DNA of 64,000 nucleotides, taken from NCBI RefSeq assembly GCF_009709575.1, contig NZ_WIXO01000001.1, positions 682,001 to 746,000 on the forward strand, given 5' to 3'. Each line of letters starts with the position of its first letter. Positions within the stretch are counted from its first letter, which is position 1. This DNA is from Streptomyces taklimakanensis (GTDB lineage Bacteria > Actinomycetota > Actinomycetes > Streptomycetales > Streptomycetaceae). Under the pieces are notes generated by a model, which ran no database searches, was not told the origin of the DNA, and saw only the letters and a list, made by a program, of their open reading frames with translations. The position numbers and the translations under genes were made by a program. Shown here piece by piece: positions 26,417 through 36,191 of the stretch.

Positions 26417-26902
26417 TCACCGCCAGGGCTCGGCCACCGTGCGCAGGGCGGCCGCGGTGGCCACGGCGGCCGTCACCGCCTCGTGGCCCTTGTCCTCGGT
26501 GGAACCCTCCAGCCCGGCGCGGTCCAGGGCCTGCTCCTCGGTGTCGCAGGTCAGCACGCCGAAGCCGACGGGCACCCCGGTCTCGACGGAGACCTGGGTG
26601 AGCCCTTGGGTGACGCCCTGGCAGACGTAGTCGAAGTGCGGGGTGCCGCCGCGGACGACGACGCCGAGCGCGACGACCGCGTCGTAGCCGCGGGCGGCCA
26701 GGACCTTGGCGGCGACGGGCAGTTCGAAGCTGCCGGGGACGCGCAGCACGGTGGGCTCGTGGATGCCCAGCTCCCCCAGGGCGCGCAGCGCGCCGTCCAG
26801 GAGGCCGTTCATCACCTTCTCGTGCCACTGCGCGGCGATCACGGCCACGCGCAGGTCGCCGCAGTTCTTGACGGTCAGTTCGGGGGCGCCCTTGCCGCTC
26901 AC
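26417..26902 (-). CDS. ribH: 6,7-dimethyl-8-ribityllumazine synthase
   Basis: A 161-residue lumazine synthase ([77 protein letters not shown]). It joins the pyrimidinedione to dihydroxybutanone phosphate and assembles into an icosahedral shell in many bacteria. An 84-base gap separates it from ribBA upstream. It is the last riboflavin gene before hisE. Confidence 0.97.
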   Translation of the reverse strand: MSGKGAPELTVKNCGDLRVAVIAAQWHEKVMNGLLDGALRALGELGIHEPTVLRVPGSFELPVAAKVLAARGYDAVVALGVVVRGGTPHFDYVCQGVTQGLTQVSVETGVPVGFGVLTCDTEEQALDRAGLEGSTEDKGHEAVTAAVATAAALRTVAEPWR

Positions 26903-26986
26903 GTTGCTCCTCGTGCGATGTGGGTGTGGGTGGGGTGCGGTGGTCGGGGTGGGGGTGCGGGCGGGCGGGGCGGCGGCCCCGCCCGG

Positions 26987-28324
26987 TCACTGGCTGTGGC
27001 AGGCGGAGACGGGGGCGCCGTCCAGCCAGGGCAGGTCGTGCCCCATCCGGTCCCGCTTGGTGCGCAGGTAGCGCAGGTTGTGCTCGCCGGCCTGGACGGG
27101 CATGGGTTCCCGCCCGGTGACGCGCAGTCCGTGGCGGGCGAGCGCCTCCACCTTGTCGGGATTGTTGGTCATCAACCGCAGGGAGCGCACGTCGAGGTCG
27201 ATGAGCATCTGGGCGGCGGCGGCGTAGTCGCGGGCGTCGGCGGGCAGACCGAGCTCCAGGTTGGCGTCGAGGGTGTCACGGCCCCGCTCCTGGAGTTGGT
27301 AGGCGCGCAGCTTGGACAGCAGGCCGATGCCGCGTCCCTCGTGACCGCGCAGGTAGACCACCACGCCCCGGCCCTCGGCGGCCACCCGGCGCAGGGAGTC
27401 CTCCAGCTGGGGGCCGCAATCGCAGCGCAGCGAGCCGAAGACGTCGCCGGTCAGGCACTCGGAGTGCACCCGGACCAGGACGTCCTCGCCGGCGGCGACG
27501 TCGCCGGCGACCAGGGCGATGTGCTCCACACCGTCGGTGGCGGAGCGGTAGCCGTGGGCGTGGAAGGCGCCGTGTGCGGTGGGCAGGGTGGTGGTGGCCT
27601 CGCGACGGACGGTCGGCTCCGGGCGGGCGGTCGGGGCCGAGGAGCGGCGGTGGGCGATCAGGTCCTCGATGGAGACGATCGACAGGCCGTGCTTGCGGGC
27701 GAAGGGCACCAGTTCGGGCAGGCGCAGCATGGTGCCGTCCTCCCCCGCGATCTCCACGATGGCGGCGGCGGGGCGCAGACCGGCCAGCCGGGCGAGGTCG
27801 ACGCCGGCCTCGGTGTGCCCGGGACGCTCCAGGACGCCACCGGGACGGGCGCGCAGCGGGAAGACGTGGCCGGGGCGGACGAAGTCGCCGGCCGCGGAGG
27901 CGGGGTCGGCGAGCATCCGGATGGTGGTGGCCCGGTCGGCGGCGGAGATGCCGGTGGTCACGCCGTGCTCGGCGGAGGCGTCCACGGAGACGGTGAAGGC
28001 GGTGCCCATCGACTCGGTGTTGTTCCGGACCATCTGCGGCAGGTCCAGCCGGTCGAGTTCGTCGGCCTCCATCGGGGCGCAGATCAGGCCCCGGCACTCG
28101 CTCATCATGAAGGCGACGGTCTCGGCGGTGATCAGTTCGGCGGCGACGACGAGATCGCCCTCGTTCTCGCGGTCCGCGTCGTCGACGACCACCACCGGGC
28201 GACCGGCGGCGATGTCGGCGATGGCGCGCTCCACCGGGTCCAGGGCCGGGGCGCCGTCGAGGGCGTCGTCCATGGCGCCGCCGGCTTCGGCGGTGCGCGG
28301 GCTCCAGTCGTGCAGCACGGTCAT
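26987..28324 (-). CDS. ribBA: Bifunctional DHBP synthase / GTP cyclohydrolase II
   Basis: A 445-residue fusion. The N-terminal half is 3,4-dihydroxy-2-butanone-4-phosphate synthase ([38 protein letters not shown]). The C-terminal half is GTP cyclohydrolase II, with the zinc cysteines and catalytic region ([51 protein letters not shown]). It feeds both branches of riboflavin synthesis. ATG 28324 overlaps the stop of ribM (ATGA), so translation is coupled. Confidence 0.97.
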   Translation of the reverse strand: MTVLHDWSPRTAEAGGAMDDALDGAPALDPVERAIADIAAGRPVVVVDDADRENEGDLVVAAELITAETVAFMMSECRGLICAPMEADELDRLDLPQMVRNNTESMGTAFTVSVDASAEHGVTTGISAADRATTIRMLADPASAAGDFVRPGHVFPLRARPGGVLERPGHTEAGVDLARLAGLRPAAAIVEIAGEDGTMLRLPELVPFARKHGLSIVSIEDLIAHRRSSAPTARPEPTVRREATTTLPTAHGAFHAHGYRSATDGVEHIALVAGDVAAGEDVLVRVHSECLTGDVFGSLRCDCGPQLEDSLRRVAAEGRGVVVYLRGHEGRGIGLLSKLRAYQLQERGRDTLDANLELGLPADARDYAAAAQMLIDLDVRSLRLMTNNPDKVEALARHGLRVTGREPMPVQAGEHNLRYLRTKRDRMGHDLPWLDGAPVSACHSQ

Positions 28325-29025
28325 GCCGCGACTCCTTCCGTGGCAGGGACGTTCGCCGCCTCCGTGCGGGAGCGCAGCCACCAGTCGCGCAGACCCCACA
28401 GGACGAGGACGAGGTAGATGACGTAGACGAGGCCGGAGAAGGCGAGGCCGCTGCCGAAGGCGAGCGGGACGCCGACCAGGTCCACCAGCAGCCAGGCGAA
28501 CCAGAACTCCACCAGTCCACGGGCCTGGGCGACCATCGCGGCCAGGGTGCCGACGAAGATGTACGCGTCCGGCCAGGGGTTCCAGGACAGTGCGGGGAAG
28601 AGGGTGAACAGGCCGCCGACGGCGAGGGTGCCGATGGCCGTGCCGGCCAGCAGCCGGCCGCGTTCGCGCCAGGTGGCGAACCGTACGGTGATCCTGCCGT
28701 CGTCGGTCCCGCCCGCGGCCGGTTCGGCGGCCGCCTCCCCCGCGCCGGCGTCGCGCCGCCACTGGCGCCAGCCCCACACCGCGACGCCGATGACGAGCAG
28801 TTGTTTGCCGACACCGCCGGAGAGCTGGGCCGAGGCGTAGGCGGCGACGAGGATGAGGCCGGCCAGGAACTGGGCGGGCCAGGTCCACACCGAACGGCGC
28901 CAGCCGAGGGCGAGGGCGACCAGCCCCATGACGTTGCCCACCATGTCGGACCACTTCACGGGCTGGCCGAAGGCCTCGAAGGCGGTGCCGTTGAGGGTGG
29001 CGTCGAGCCAGTCGAGGGCGCTCAT
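28321..29025 (-). CDS. ribM: PnuC/RibM-type vitamin transporter, probably riboflavin
   Basis: A 234-residue membrane protein of the PnuC family with 7-8 hydrophobic segments and the signature [16 protein letters not shown] and [20 protein letters not shown] region. PnuC proteins take up nicotinamide riboside, but members inside rib operons of actinomycetes (RibM/PnuX) import riboflavin. Here it is coupled on both sides by ATGA overlaps, between ribE and ribBA and under an FMN riboswitch, so riboflavin is the likely substrate. A soluble Ala/Glu-rich loop (about residues 88-112) interrupts the helices. Confidence 0.88.
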   Translation of the reverse strand: MSALDWLDATLNGTAFEAFGQPVKWSDMVGNVMGLVALALGWRRSVWTWPAQFLAGLILVAAYASAQLSGGVGKQLLVIGVAVWGWRQWRRDAGAGEAAAEPAAGGTDDGRITVRFATWRERGRLLAGTAIGTLAVGGLFTLFPALSWNPWPDAYIFVGTLAAMVAQARGLVEFWFAWLLVDLVGVPLAFGSGLAFSGLVYVIYLVLVLWGLRDWWLRSRTEAANVPATEGVAA

Positions 29026-29681
29026 CGGACGACCTCGGCGATGTCGACGGGGGCGGCGGCCGGGGCGGCCGGGGCGGCGCGTCCCTCGGGGGTGCGGTGG
29101 CCGAGCAGCCGCTCGACGTACTTGGCCAGGACGTCGACCTCCAGGTTGACCGGATCGCCGACGCCCTTCACGCCCAGGGTCGTCAGGGCGAGGGTGGTGG
29201 GGATGAGGCTGACGGTGAAGTCCTCCTCGCCCGCCTCGACGACGGTGAGGCTGACGCCGTCCACCGTGATCGAGCCCTTCTCGACGATGTAGCGGGCCAG
29301 CCCGTCCGGCGCCGAGATCCGCACGACCTCCCAGTTCTCGCCCGGGACGCGCTCGATGATGGTGCCGGTGCCGTCCACGTGCCCCTGGACGAGGTGGCCG
29401 CCCAGTCGTCCGCCGAGCGCCATGGGGCGCTCCAGGTTGACCCGGTCGCCGGGGACGAGGGCGCCGAGGCCGGAGCGCTTGAGGGTCTCGGCCATGACGT
29501 CGGCGGTGAACTCGCCGTCGGCGGTCTCCACGACGGTCAGGCAGACGCCGTTGACGGCGATCGAGTCGCCGTGCTTCGCGTCCTCGGTGACCCGGGGGCC
29601 GCGCAGTCGGAAGCGACTGGCGTCGGCCAACTCCTCGACGGCGACGACCTCGCCCAGTTCTTCGACGATTCCGGTGAACAC
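29022..29681 (-). CDS. ribE: Riboflavin synthase, alpha subunit
   Basis: A 219-residue riboflavin synthase with two lumazine-binding repeats: [43 protein letters not shown], and in repeat two, [19 protein letters not shown]. It dismutates two lumazines to riboflavin. The start is GTG 29681, directly abutting the ribD stop. It ends with an Ala/Pro-rich tail longer than in most relatives. It overlaps ribM by four bases. Confidence 0.96.
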   Translation of the reverse strand: MFTGIVEELGEVVAVEELADASRFRLRGPRVTEDAKHGDSIAVNGVCLTVVETADGEFTADVMAETLKRSGLGALVPGDRVNLERPMALGGRLGGHLVQGHVDGTGTIIERVPGENWEVVRISAPDGLARYIVEKGSITVDGVSLTVVEAGEEDFTVSLIPTTLALTTLGVKGVGDPVNLEVDVLAKYVERLLGHRTPEGRAAPAAPAAAPVDIAEVVR

Positions 29682-30839
29682 TCAGGACTCCTTGGGCTCG
29701 GAGGCGGCGGCGGAGGCGGCGGGCGCGGGGGTGGCGTCGACACGCAGATCGGGTCCGATCCGCTCGACACCGGCAACCGCCAGGCGCAACGCCTCGGTGA
29801 CGGTGGTGATTCCGCCGCCGGTGAGGGCGGCGGGCCCGGCGCCCAGCAGGGCCGGCGCGAGGTAGGCGGTGACGCGGTCGACGGCGCGGGCGGCGACGAA
29901 GGCGCCGGCCAGGGTGGCCCCGCCCTCCAGCAGCACCGACCGCACGCCGCGGGCGTGGAGGGCGGCGAGCAGCGCGGTGACGTCCAGACCGCGGCCTGCG
30001 GCGGCGCGCGGGATCCGCAACACCTCGGCGTGCTCGTGGAGGTGGGCGGTGGCGTCGCCGGGCAGGTCGTCGGCGACCGCCACGACGGTTGGCGCGACGT
30101 CGTCCAGGACGCGGGCGCCGGGTTTCACGGCGTCGGCCTCGGTGTCGGCGACGACGCGCAGCGGCTGGACGGCGCCGGGCACCCCGCGGACGGCGAGGTG
30201 GGGATCGTCGGCGCGGGCCGTGCCGGAACCGACGAGCACGGCGTCGGCCTCGGCGCGCAGCCGGTGGACGTCCGCGCGGGCCTCGGCGGAGGTGATCCAG
30301 CGGCTGGTGCCGTCGGCGGCGGCGGTGCGGCCGTCGAGGGTGGCGGCGTACTTCCAGCGCACGTGGGGGCGGCCGTGCCGCACCGAGGTCAGCCAGGCGG
30401 CGTTGACCTCGGCGGCCTCGGCCGCGAGCAGTCCGCCCTCGACGTCGATCCCGGCGGCGGCGAGGGTGGCCGCGCCGCCGCGCGCGTCGGGGGTGGGGTC
30501 GGCGACGGCGTAGACCACCCGGGTGACGCCGGCCTCGATCAGGGCCCGGGTGCACGGGCCGGTGCGTCCGGTGTGGTCGCAGGGCTCCAGGGTGACGACG
30601 GCGGTGCCGCCGCGGGCCGCGCCGCCCGCCTCGGTCAGGGCGTGGACCTCCGCGTGGGGGCCTCCGGCGCGCTGGTGCCAGCCCTCGCCGACGGTCCGGC
30701 CGAGGGCGTCGAGGACGACACAGCCGACGACGGGGTTGGGGCTGGTGGAGCCGAGTCCGCGGGCGGCGAGGGCGACGGCACGGCGCATGGCCTCGCGTTC
30801 GCGCTTCCGCGCGGCGGGTGCTGCGGCTTCGGGGGCCAC
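29682..30839 (-). CDS. ribD: Bifunctional riboflavin deaminase/reductase
   Basis: A 385-residue RibD. The N-terminal deaminase domain has the zinc site (PHAEVHAL and TLEPCDHTGRTGPC). The C-terminal reductase domain starts near RPHVRWKYAATLDGRTAA and contains VRSVLLEGGATLAGAF. The start is GTG 30839 with GGAGGA four bases upstream. It is the first gene of the riboflavin-histidine operon and lies downstream of the FMN riboswitch, so its leader is about 160-290 bases long. Confidence 0.95.
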   Translation of the reverse strand: MAPEAAAPAARKREREAMRRAVALAARGLGSTSPNPVVGCVVLDALGRTVGEGWHQRAGGPHAEVHALTEAGGAARGGTAVVTLEPCDHTGRTGPCTRALIEAGVTRVVYAVADPTPDARGGAATLAAAGIDVEGGLLAAEAAEVNAAWLTSVRHGRPHVRWKYAATLDGRTAAADGTSRWITSAEARADVHRLRAEADAVLVGSGTARADDPHLAVRGVPGAVQPLRVVADTEADAVKPGARVLDDVAPTVVAVADDLPGDATAHLHEHAEVLRIPRAAAGRGLDVTALLAALHARGVRSVLLEGGATLAGAFVAARAVDRVTAYLAPALLGAGPAALTGGGITTVTEALRLAVAGVERIGPDLRVDATPAPAASAAASEPKES

Positions 30840-31000
30840 CGGGTCCTCCTGCCTCTTCGGGCACGGACTCCGGGGCGGTCGCGGAACGACCGGGCGGTCG
30901 CGCGTACGGGACGGAACGCCGGCGACCGGGCGGACCCGCTCGCCCGGAAGGGCGTGCGGTCGTCCGCCGACGACGGCGTACCGGCCGACATCACGGCCGC

Positions 31001-31129
31001 CGCGCACTGCCTCCCATCCGGACTTTGACCGTCGGTCCAGGAATTTCACCTGGTCAACCGGCCGCTGGCTGCGGTCGGGTCGCGGACTGTAACCGCCGGT
31101 TCGGAGTTTCACCGACCCCGGAGTGCGCT
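31001..31129 (-). promoter_or_regulatory. FMN riboswitch (RFN element)
   Basis: On the minus strand the classical RFN blocks occur in order: GGGGTCGGTGAAACTCCG, ACCGGCGGTTACAGTCCGCG, a variable arm, CAGGTGAAATTCCTGG, ACCGACGGTCAAAGTCCGG and ATGGGAGGCAGTGCGC, with GCGCACTCC pairing the two ends. The element is complete. It precedes ribD and should reduce expression of the operon when FMN is plentiful. Confidence 0.96.
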
Positions 31130-31256
31130 GACATTGGTACGGCACCAGTGTGCCATGCCGGACGCGGGCGGCACGAGCCCACGGTTGTGGGCCGGCTCAC
31201 AGCGGGCGCCCGCTCCCGTCACCGCGGCCGTCGTCGAGGGGCGCCACCGGGAGGCG

Positions 31257-32459
31257 TCACCGAGGGGCGAACAGGTCCCGCCGCGCCGCGTCCAGGGCCG
31301 TCACCAGGCCGCCCCCCAGGACCGGGCTCCCCTCGACCGTGCCGCACAGCACTTCGGTGGCCAGCGGCGACATCCCGGACAACCGCTCGGCGACCCGGGC
31401 CGCGAGCACCCGCCCTCCGGCCCGGCCCACCTCGCCGCCGAGCACCACGCAGCCGGGGTCGAGCACGGCGGTGATCGCGGCGGCGCCGACGGCGATCCGC
31501 TCGGCCAGCGCGTCCAGGAACGCCTCCCCCCGGGCTCCGGTCTCGCCCGACGCCGCGCCGCGCACCGCCGCCTCCGCGGCGCGCAGGCCGTTCCCCGTAC
31601 CGTGCGGCGGCAACCGGAGACGGTGTTCGCGGGCGAGCGCGCACACCGCCGCGCTGCCCGCCAGGGAGTGGAATCCGCCGTCGCAGTCGGTGGCCGAGGG
31701 CAGCCCGCCGGCGCCGGGCACCGGCAGGAAACCGATCTCGCCGGTGCCGCCGGAGGCCCCGCGGCGCAGCCGGCCGTCCAGGACGACGGCGGCGCCCACG
31801 CCGAGGCCCAGCCACAGCAGGACGAAGGCGTCGCGGCCGTGCGCGGCGCCGAGTCGGTGCTCGGCGATGCCCGCGAGGTTCACCTCGTTCTCCAACAGCA
31901 CCGGTACGCCCAAGCGCTCGCGGAGGGCGGCCGGGACGCGGGCGTGCCAGGCGGGCAGGGCGGTGCCGCCGCCGAGGGCGCCGGTGGCGGGGTCGATCAT
32001 TCCGGGCGCGCCGACGGCGACCGTGTGCAGCGTGGTCACGCCGCTCTCGCGCAGCACCGTCTCCAGGGCCGTCACCGTCTCCGCCACGGGGTCGCCGGGC
32101 TCCCCCTCGTCCGGCACGGACAGCACGGCGTCGCCGACCGCGGTGCCCGCGAGGTCGGCCAGGGCGAAGGAGACGCTGCCGTGCCGGACGTCGACGGCCG
32201 CGACGTGGGCACGTTCGGCGACCAGTCCGTACAGCCGCGCGTTGGGGCCGCGGCGGGCCGCGCCCGCCTCGCCGACGATCCGGACCAGGCCGTCGTCGGC
32301 GAGGCGCTGCAGGAGGTCGGCGACGCTGGGCCGGGACAGCCCGGTCAGCTCCTTGAGCTGGGCGGCCGTCAGGGACCCGTGCTCCACCAGCAGGTCCAGC
32401 GCGATCCGGTCGTTGATGACGCGGGCTGTGCGGGGGGACGCGGTACGCGCAGGGGTCAT
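31257..32459 (-). CDS. ROK-family transcriptional repressor
   Basis: A 400-residue ROK regulator: an N-terminal winged helix (LTAAQLKELTGLSRPSVADL) followed by a kinase-like ligand domain (VAVDVRHGSVSFALADLAG, VGAPGMIDPATGAL, LLENEVNLAGIAEHRLG, LGLGVGAAVVLDGRL, GEIGFLPVPG, DPGCVVLGGEVG). The CxCGxxGCxE zinc motif of ROK sugar kinases is missing, the region reading TDCDGGFHSLAG. It probably senses a sugar and controls itself and the divergent exporter through the palindrome at 32484-32504. ATG 32459 has GAGGA upstream. Confidence 0.88.
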   Translation of the reverse strand: MTPARTASPRTARVINDRIALDLLVEHGSLTAAQLKELTGLSRPSVADLLQRLADDGLVRIVGEAGAARRGPNARLYGLVAERAHVAAVDVRHGSVSFALADLAGTAVGDAVLSVPDEGEPGDPVAETVTALETVLRESGVTTLHTVAVGAPGMIDPATGALGGGTALPAWHARVPAALRERLGVPVLLENEVNLAGIAEHRLGAAHGRDAFVLLWLGLGVGAAVVLDGRLRRGASGGTGEIGFLPVPGAGGLPSATDCDGGFHSLAGSAAVCALAREHRLRLPPHGTGNGLRAAEAAVRGAASGETGARGEAFLDALAERIAVGAAAITAVLDPGCVVLGGEVGRAGGRVLAARVAERLSGMSPLATEVLCGTVEGSPVLGGGLVTALDAARRDLFAPR

Positions 32460-32483
32460 GTCCGAATCCTCGCAGACAGTTTC

Positions 32484-32504
32484 TATCAGGCAGCCTGCCT
32501 GATA
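32484..32504. promoter_or_regulatory. ROK operator: perfect 21-bp palindrome
   Basis: Arms TATCAGGCAG and CTGCCTGATA around a single central C, between the divergent ROK and MFS genes. The right arm runs into GATAAT (32501-32506), the likely -10 of the MFS gene, so occupancy would block that promoter. The TSS predicted from this -10 falls on ATG 32515, so the exporter mRNA may be leaderless. Confidence 0.8.
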
Positions 32505-32514
32505 ATTTATGGCC

Positions 32515-33714
32515 ATGCCCACCTCTCCCCTACGCCGGGCCCGGCGCTCGGTCGCCGTGGTCTTCGCGCTCCACGGCGCGGTCTCCGGCAGCTTCACCAC
32601 CCGCATCCCCTGGCTCCGGGACCACCTCGACCTCGGCAACGGCGAGCTGGGCCTCGCCCTCGCCTTCCCCGCGATCGGCGCCTCGCTCGCCATGCCGTCG
32701 GCCGGGCGCATCGTGCACCACCACGGCGGACGGGCGGCCGTACGCCTCCTGCTCGTCCTGTGGTGCGCCGCCCTCGCCCTGCCCGCCCTCTCCCCCCACC
32801 TGGTCGTGCTGTGCGCCGCACTCCTCGTCCTGGGCGCCACCGCCGGAATGGCGGACGTGGCGATGAACGCCCAGGGCGTGGAGGTGGAGCGGCGCTACGG
32901 GCGCTCGATCATGTCCGGGCTGCACGGGATGTGGAGCGTCGGCGCGCTGCTCGGCTCGGCCGTCGGGGTGGGGGCCGTCCACCTCGGCCTGGACGCCCGA
33001 CTCCACCTGGCCGCGGCCGCCGTCGCCCTGGCCGCCGCCGTCCCGCCGATCTGCCGCGGACTGCCGGACGCGCGGCCCGCACCGGAGCAAAAGGCGCCGC
33101 CGCGCTTCGCGCTGCCCCCGCGTTCGGCCCTGGTCATCGGCCTGGTGGGAGTGTGCGCGGTGCTCGCCGAGGGCGCCTCGATGGACTGGTCCGGCGTCTA
33201 CCTCAGGGACGTCACCGGCGCCTCGGAGACGGTCGCCGTCGCCAGTTACACCGCCTTCGCCTGCACCATGGCCGCCGCCCGACTGGCCGGAGACGCCGTC
33301 GTGCGCCGCATCGGCCCGGTCCGCACCGTGCGCGTCAGCGGCGTGCTGGCCACCGCCGGCGGGACACTGGTGGTCACCGCGTCCGATCCGGTGACGGGCA
33401 CCGCGGGCTTCGCGCTGCTGGGCATCGGGATCGCCGTGGTGGTGCCGCTGGCCTTCGCGGCGGCCGGGCACAGCGGCCCGGCTCCCGGCCAGGCCATCGC
33501 CGGCGTCGCCACCATCACCTACACCACCACGCTGCTGGCACCGACCGCCATCGGCGCCGTCGCCGAACTCGTCTCGCTCCGCGCCTCGTTCGGCCTGGTC
33601 ACCGCGGCCACGGCCGTTCTCGTCCTGGCCGCCGGGGTGCTGGGCACTCCCGGCCGCGGCGGCATCGTCGCCCACGGCCGGGAGAACGCGCGGACCGACC
33701 TGCCGGGAAACTGA
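32515..33714 (+). CDS. MFS transporter (YbjJ-like), ROK-controlled
   Basis: A 399-residue major facilitator with about 12 membrane helices. It resembles the YbjJ/FucP-like subgroup, with the typical GATAGMADVAMNAQGVEVER and SGLHGMWSVGALLGS region between helices 4 and 5. I chose ATG 32515 rather than ATG 32509 because the -10 GATAAT ends at 32506, which would put the transcript start at or beside 32515; no ribosome-binding site is present. The regulator next door suggests transport of a sugar or sugar-like compound. Confidence 0.85.
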   Translation: MPTSPLRRARRSVAVVFALHGAVSGSFTTRIPWLRDHLDLGNGELGLALAFPAIGASLAMPSAGRIVHHHGGRAAVRLLLVLWCAALALPALSPHLVVLCAALLVLGATAGMADVAMNAQGVEVERRYGRSIMSGLHGMWSVGALLGSAVGVGAVHLGLDARLHLAAAAVALAAAVPPICRGLPDARPAPEQKAPPRFALPPRSALVIGLVGVCAVLAEGASMDWSGVYLRDVTGASETVAVASYTAFACTMAAARLAGDAVVRRIGPVRTVRVSGVLATAGGTLVVTASDPVTGTAGFALLGIGIAVVVPLAFAAAGHSGPAPGQAIAGVATITYTTTLLAPTAIGAVAELVSLRASFGLVTAATAVLVLAAGVLGTPGRGGIVAHGRENARTDLPGN

Positions 33715-33801
33715 CCGGGCCGGCCACGGGCGGGACCCGCCGGGGACGGTCCGGGCACCGGCCCACCGCCGCACCGGACCGCCACCGGACGCGGGGAGGA
33801 G

Positions 33802-34870
33802 TCAGTCGCCGGCGGGGAGGTCGAGCCGGTCGCCGTCCTGGTCCCGCAGGATGCCGCAGACGTCCCGCAGGGCGGTCTCCAGCCGTCCGATCTCCTCGTC
33901 GGTGAGGTGGAGAGACGGCTCGAACCGCAGGGTGTCGACGGCGCTCGCGGTGGGGAAGGTCCTGATCCTGTGGCGGCGCAGCAGGTGTCCGGCGACCACG
34001 TAGCCGAACATGCCACCGCGCGCCGCGTCCCGCAGGACCCGCGACGAGGAGTCCGACTGGTCGCGGAACTCGAGACCGAGCATCAGCCCCCTGCCGCGCA
34101 CCTCCGCGAGCACGTCGGGGAACTCGGCCCGCAGCGACTCCAGCATCGCACGCAGCGCCTCGCCCCGCTCCTCGGCCTGCCGGTAGGCCCTGCCCCCGTC
34201 GGCCTCCAGCAGTTCCAGCACCTTGGGCGCGATGTGGCACGAGAAGCTGTCCTTGGCGAAGGTCGAGCTGTGGACGATCTCGAACTCCCGGCGACAGCGG
34301 GCCCGGCGCACGAGCATCACGGACGCCTTGGCGATTCCGCCGCCCAAGGTCTTGGCCAGGGTGTAGTAGTCGCCGCGCAGACCGATGTGCGAACCGGCCA
34401 ACAGGGCACCGGTCCGCCCCATTCCGCTCTGGATCTCGTCGATGATCACGGGGCAGTCGATCTCGTCGCAGAACCGCCGGATCTCCTCGGCGAACTCGCG
34501 TGAGACGACATGGATTCCGCCCTCATCCTGGATGGGCTCCAGCAGGAGTGCGCAGAACACCGGGAAGTCGCGTTCCACCACTTCGACGGACCCGCCGTCG
34601 ACGACGTCGAAAAGGACGGCCCGCTCCTCGGCGAGGATCTCCTTGAGGACCTCGGGCCGATCGCGCGGCACGAAGCGGGCCTGTGCCGCCAGGGCCCGGA
34701 AGGGAGCCCGGTGCCCCTCGTTGTGGGTGAGCTGGACGCTGCCCGCCAGTTTGCCGTGGAATCCGCCCTCCAGAGCCAGGAAGCGCGGCGGACGGGAGCG
34801 CTGCTCCTCGTTCCTGCGCAGGATCCCGGCGGCCAGGTGCTCGAACCCGTCCTCCCCGGGCGCCGGCGCC
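33802..34870 (-). pseudogene. Class III aminotransferase lacking its N-terminal third
   Basis: Residues matching a PLP-dependent class III aminotransferase run from RFLALEGGFHGKLAGSVQLT through LLLEPIQDEGG, CPVIIDEIQSGMGRTG, LAKTLGGGIAKASVML (PLP lysine) and RGRGLMLGLEFRDQSD to the C terminus. The N-terminal third, with the cofactor phosphate-binding GAEA segment, is absent, and the open frame has no ATG or GTG before the GTG at 34671, inside the enzyme core. The similarity ends near 34870, where sequence from a different gene on the other strand begins. A functional enzyme is unlikely. Confidence 0.75.
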
Positions 34871-35152
34871 GCCCGGGCCGTGGCGCTCGCCCTGGAGGGG
34901 TTGGCCGGAGCGCACTCCCTGGCGGGTCGTCATGCCCGCGCGGCGCGGCTGCCGGGCACGGCGGCGGCCACCCGGAAGGCGTCCGGGGCGCCTCTGCCAC
35001 CGGCCGAACACGGGGACGTCGACCGGATCCCGGCACGGGTGCGCGAGGTGTTGGGCGAGCGCGCGTTCATCGCCGGATTCGAGACGGGCGAAAGGACGGG
35101 ACTTCAGGAGGCGGCCACCGCGGAAAAGGGATTCCTCTCCGATTCCGGGTGA
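34871..35152 (+). pseudogene. C-terminal fragment of LuxR/AfsR-type ATPase regulator
   Basis: The plus-strand frame ending at TGA 35152 reads ALALEGLAGAHSLAGRHARA, ARLPGTAAATRKASGAPLPP, AEHGDVDRIPARVREVLGER and AFIAGFETGERTGLQEAATA. This is the familiar tail of Streptomyces LuxR/AfsR-type ATPase regulators (AARLLGAAxAxREAxGAPLPPAE-DVDR). Nothing upstream in frame belongs to such a protein; the minus-strand aminotransferase relic lies there instead. So only the last about 93 codons of a roughly 900-residue regulator remain. Confidence 0.65.
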
Positions 35153-35255
35153 CCGGCCCCATGGCGGCGGCCCCCTATTCGATTGTTTCCCACCATTCTC
35201 TTTCGATGCGCCGGGATAGGCGATTCGGAATCGATTTCCGTGTTTTACTGGGCCC

Positions 35256-36191
35256 ATGGCACGCAAACCTTTTCCGGTTCTCGGCGGTACTGGAAAAACC
35301 GGGCGCCATGTGGTGAATCTCCTCCGACAGCGCGGCGAGGACCTCCGGGCGGCCTCCCGCTCGGGTGATTGGAAGTTCGACTGGTTCGACGAGTCCACCT
35401 GGGAGTCGGCGGTCTCCGGCGCGGGCGCCATCTATGCGGTGGACGCTCAGAACGAGCGCGCGGCCGAGCGGCTGCGCGCCTTCGCCCCCTTCGCCGCGGA
35501 ACGCGGCGTGGAGCGGCTGGTGCTGCTGTCGGCGCGCGGCTGGGAGGACTTCGGCGACGACGACATGCTCGACACCGAGCGTGCGTTGAAGGAGGCCGAC
35601 TGCGCCTGGACGATCCTGCGCCCGACGTGGTTCATGCAGAGCTTCGGCACCGACGCGGTCCTACGGGACCCGCTGCTCGCCGGGGAGCTCCGGCTGCCGA
35701 CGGGCGAGGGCCGCGAGCCCTACATCGACGCCGAGGACATCGCCGAGGTGGCCGTGGCCGCCCTCACCGAGGACGGCCACGCCGGTGCGACGTACCCCCT
35801 GTCCGGGCCCCGGGCGTTGAGCACGCACGAGGTCGTCGAGGAGATCGCGAAGGCCTGCGGCCGGGACGACCTGCGCTATGTGCCGATCGCCCCGGAGGAG
35901 TACGTGGACTCGCTCGTCGAGGCGGGCACACCGCGGGGCGACGCCGAGTTCCTCACGGAGCTGTTCGGCTGGATCCGCGACGGGAAGGACGCCTATCTCT
36001 CCGACGGTGTCCAGCGCGTCCTGGGCCGTGAGCCCCGCGACTTCGCCGACTTCGCCGCCCGGGCGGCCGCCGCCGGGGCGTGGAGCAGCCAGGCCCCACC
36101 AGGCTCAGGGCGAAGGCCGGCAGGCACAGCGCGACGCCTTCGCCGACCGAGTACGTGCGCCCCTCCCCCAGGAGTTTCAGCCCGTACTTGA
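35256..36191 (+). CDS. NmrA-like NAD(P)-binding protein with run-on C terminus
   Basis: A 311-residue atypical short-chain dehydrogenase/NmrA-like protein. The N terminus FPVLGGTGKTGRHVVNLLRQ is the glycine-rich dinucleotide loop; WTILRPTWFMQSF, EPYIDAEDIAEVAVAAL and LSGPRALSTHEVVEEIA are family landmarks. Relatives end soon after a phrase like FAARAAAAGAW (ending 36083), but here the frame runs 35 more residues of Pro/Arg-rich sequence antisense to an acyltransferase relic, so the original stop was probably lost in a rearrangement. ATG 35256 lacks a ribosome-binding site. An AT-rich leader contains the CGATTC-G-GAATCG palindrome (35221-35233). Confidence 0.8.
   Translation: MARKPFPVLGGTGKTGRHVVNLLRQRGEDLRAASRSGDWKFDWFDESTWESAVSGAGAIYAVDAQNERAAERLRAFAPFAAERGVERLVLLSARGWEDFGDDDMLDTERALKEADCAWTILRPTWFMQSFGTDAVLRDPLLAGELRLPTGEGREPYIDAEDIAEVAVAALTEDGHAGATYPLSGPRALSTHEVVEEIAKACGRDDLRYVPIAPEEYVDSLVEAGTPRGDAEFLTELFGWIRDGKDAYLSDGVQRVLGREPRDFADFAARAAAAGAWSSQAPPGSGRRPAGTARRLRRPSTCAPPPGVSART

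Noticed and set aside
26021..28417. 798-codon frame opposite hisE, ribH and ribBA
   Set aside because: The minus-strand genes here are unambiguous; the plus frame only mirrors them.
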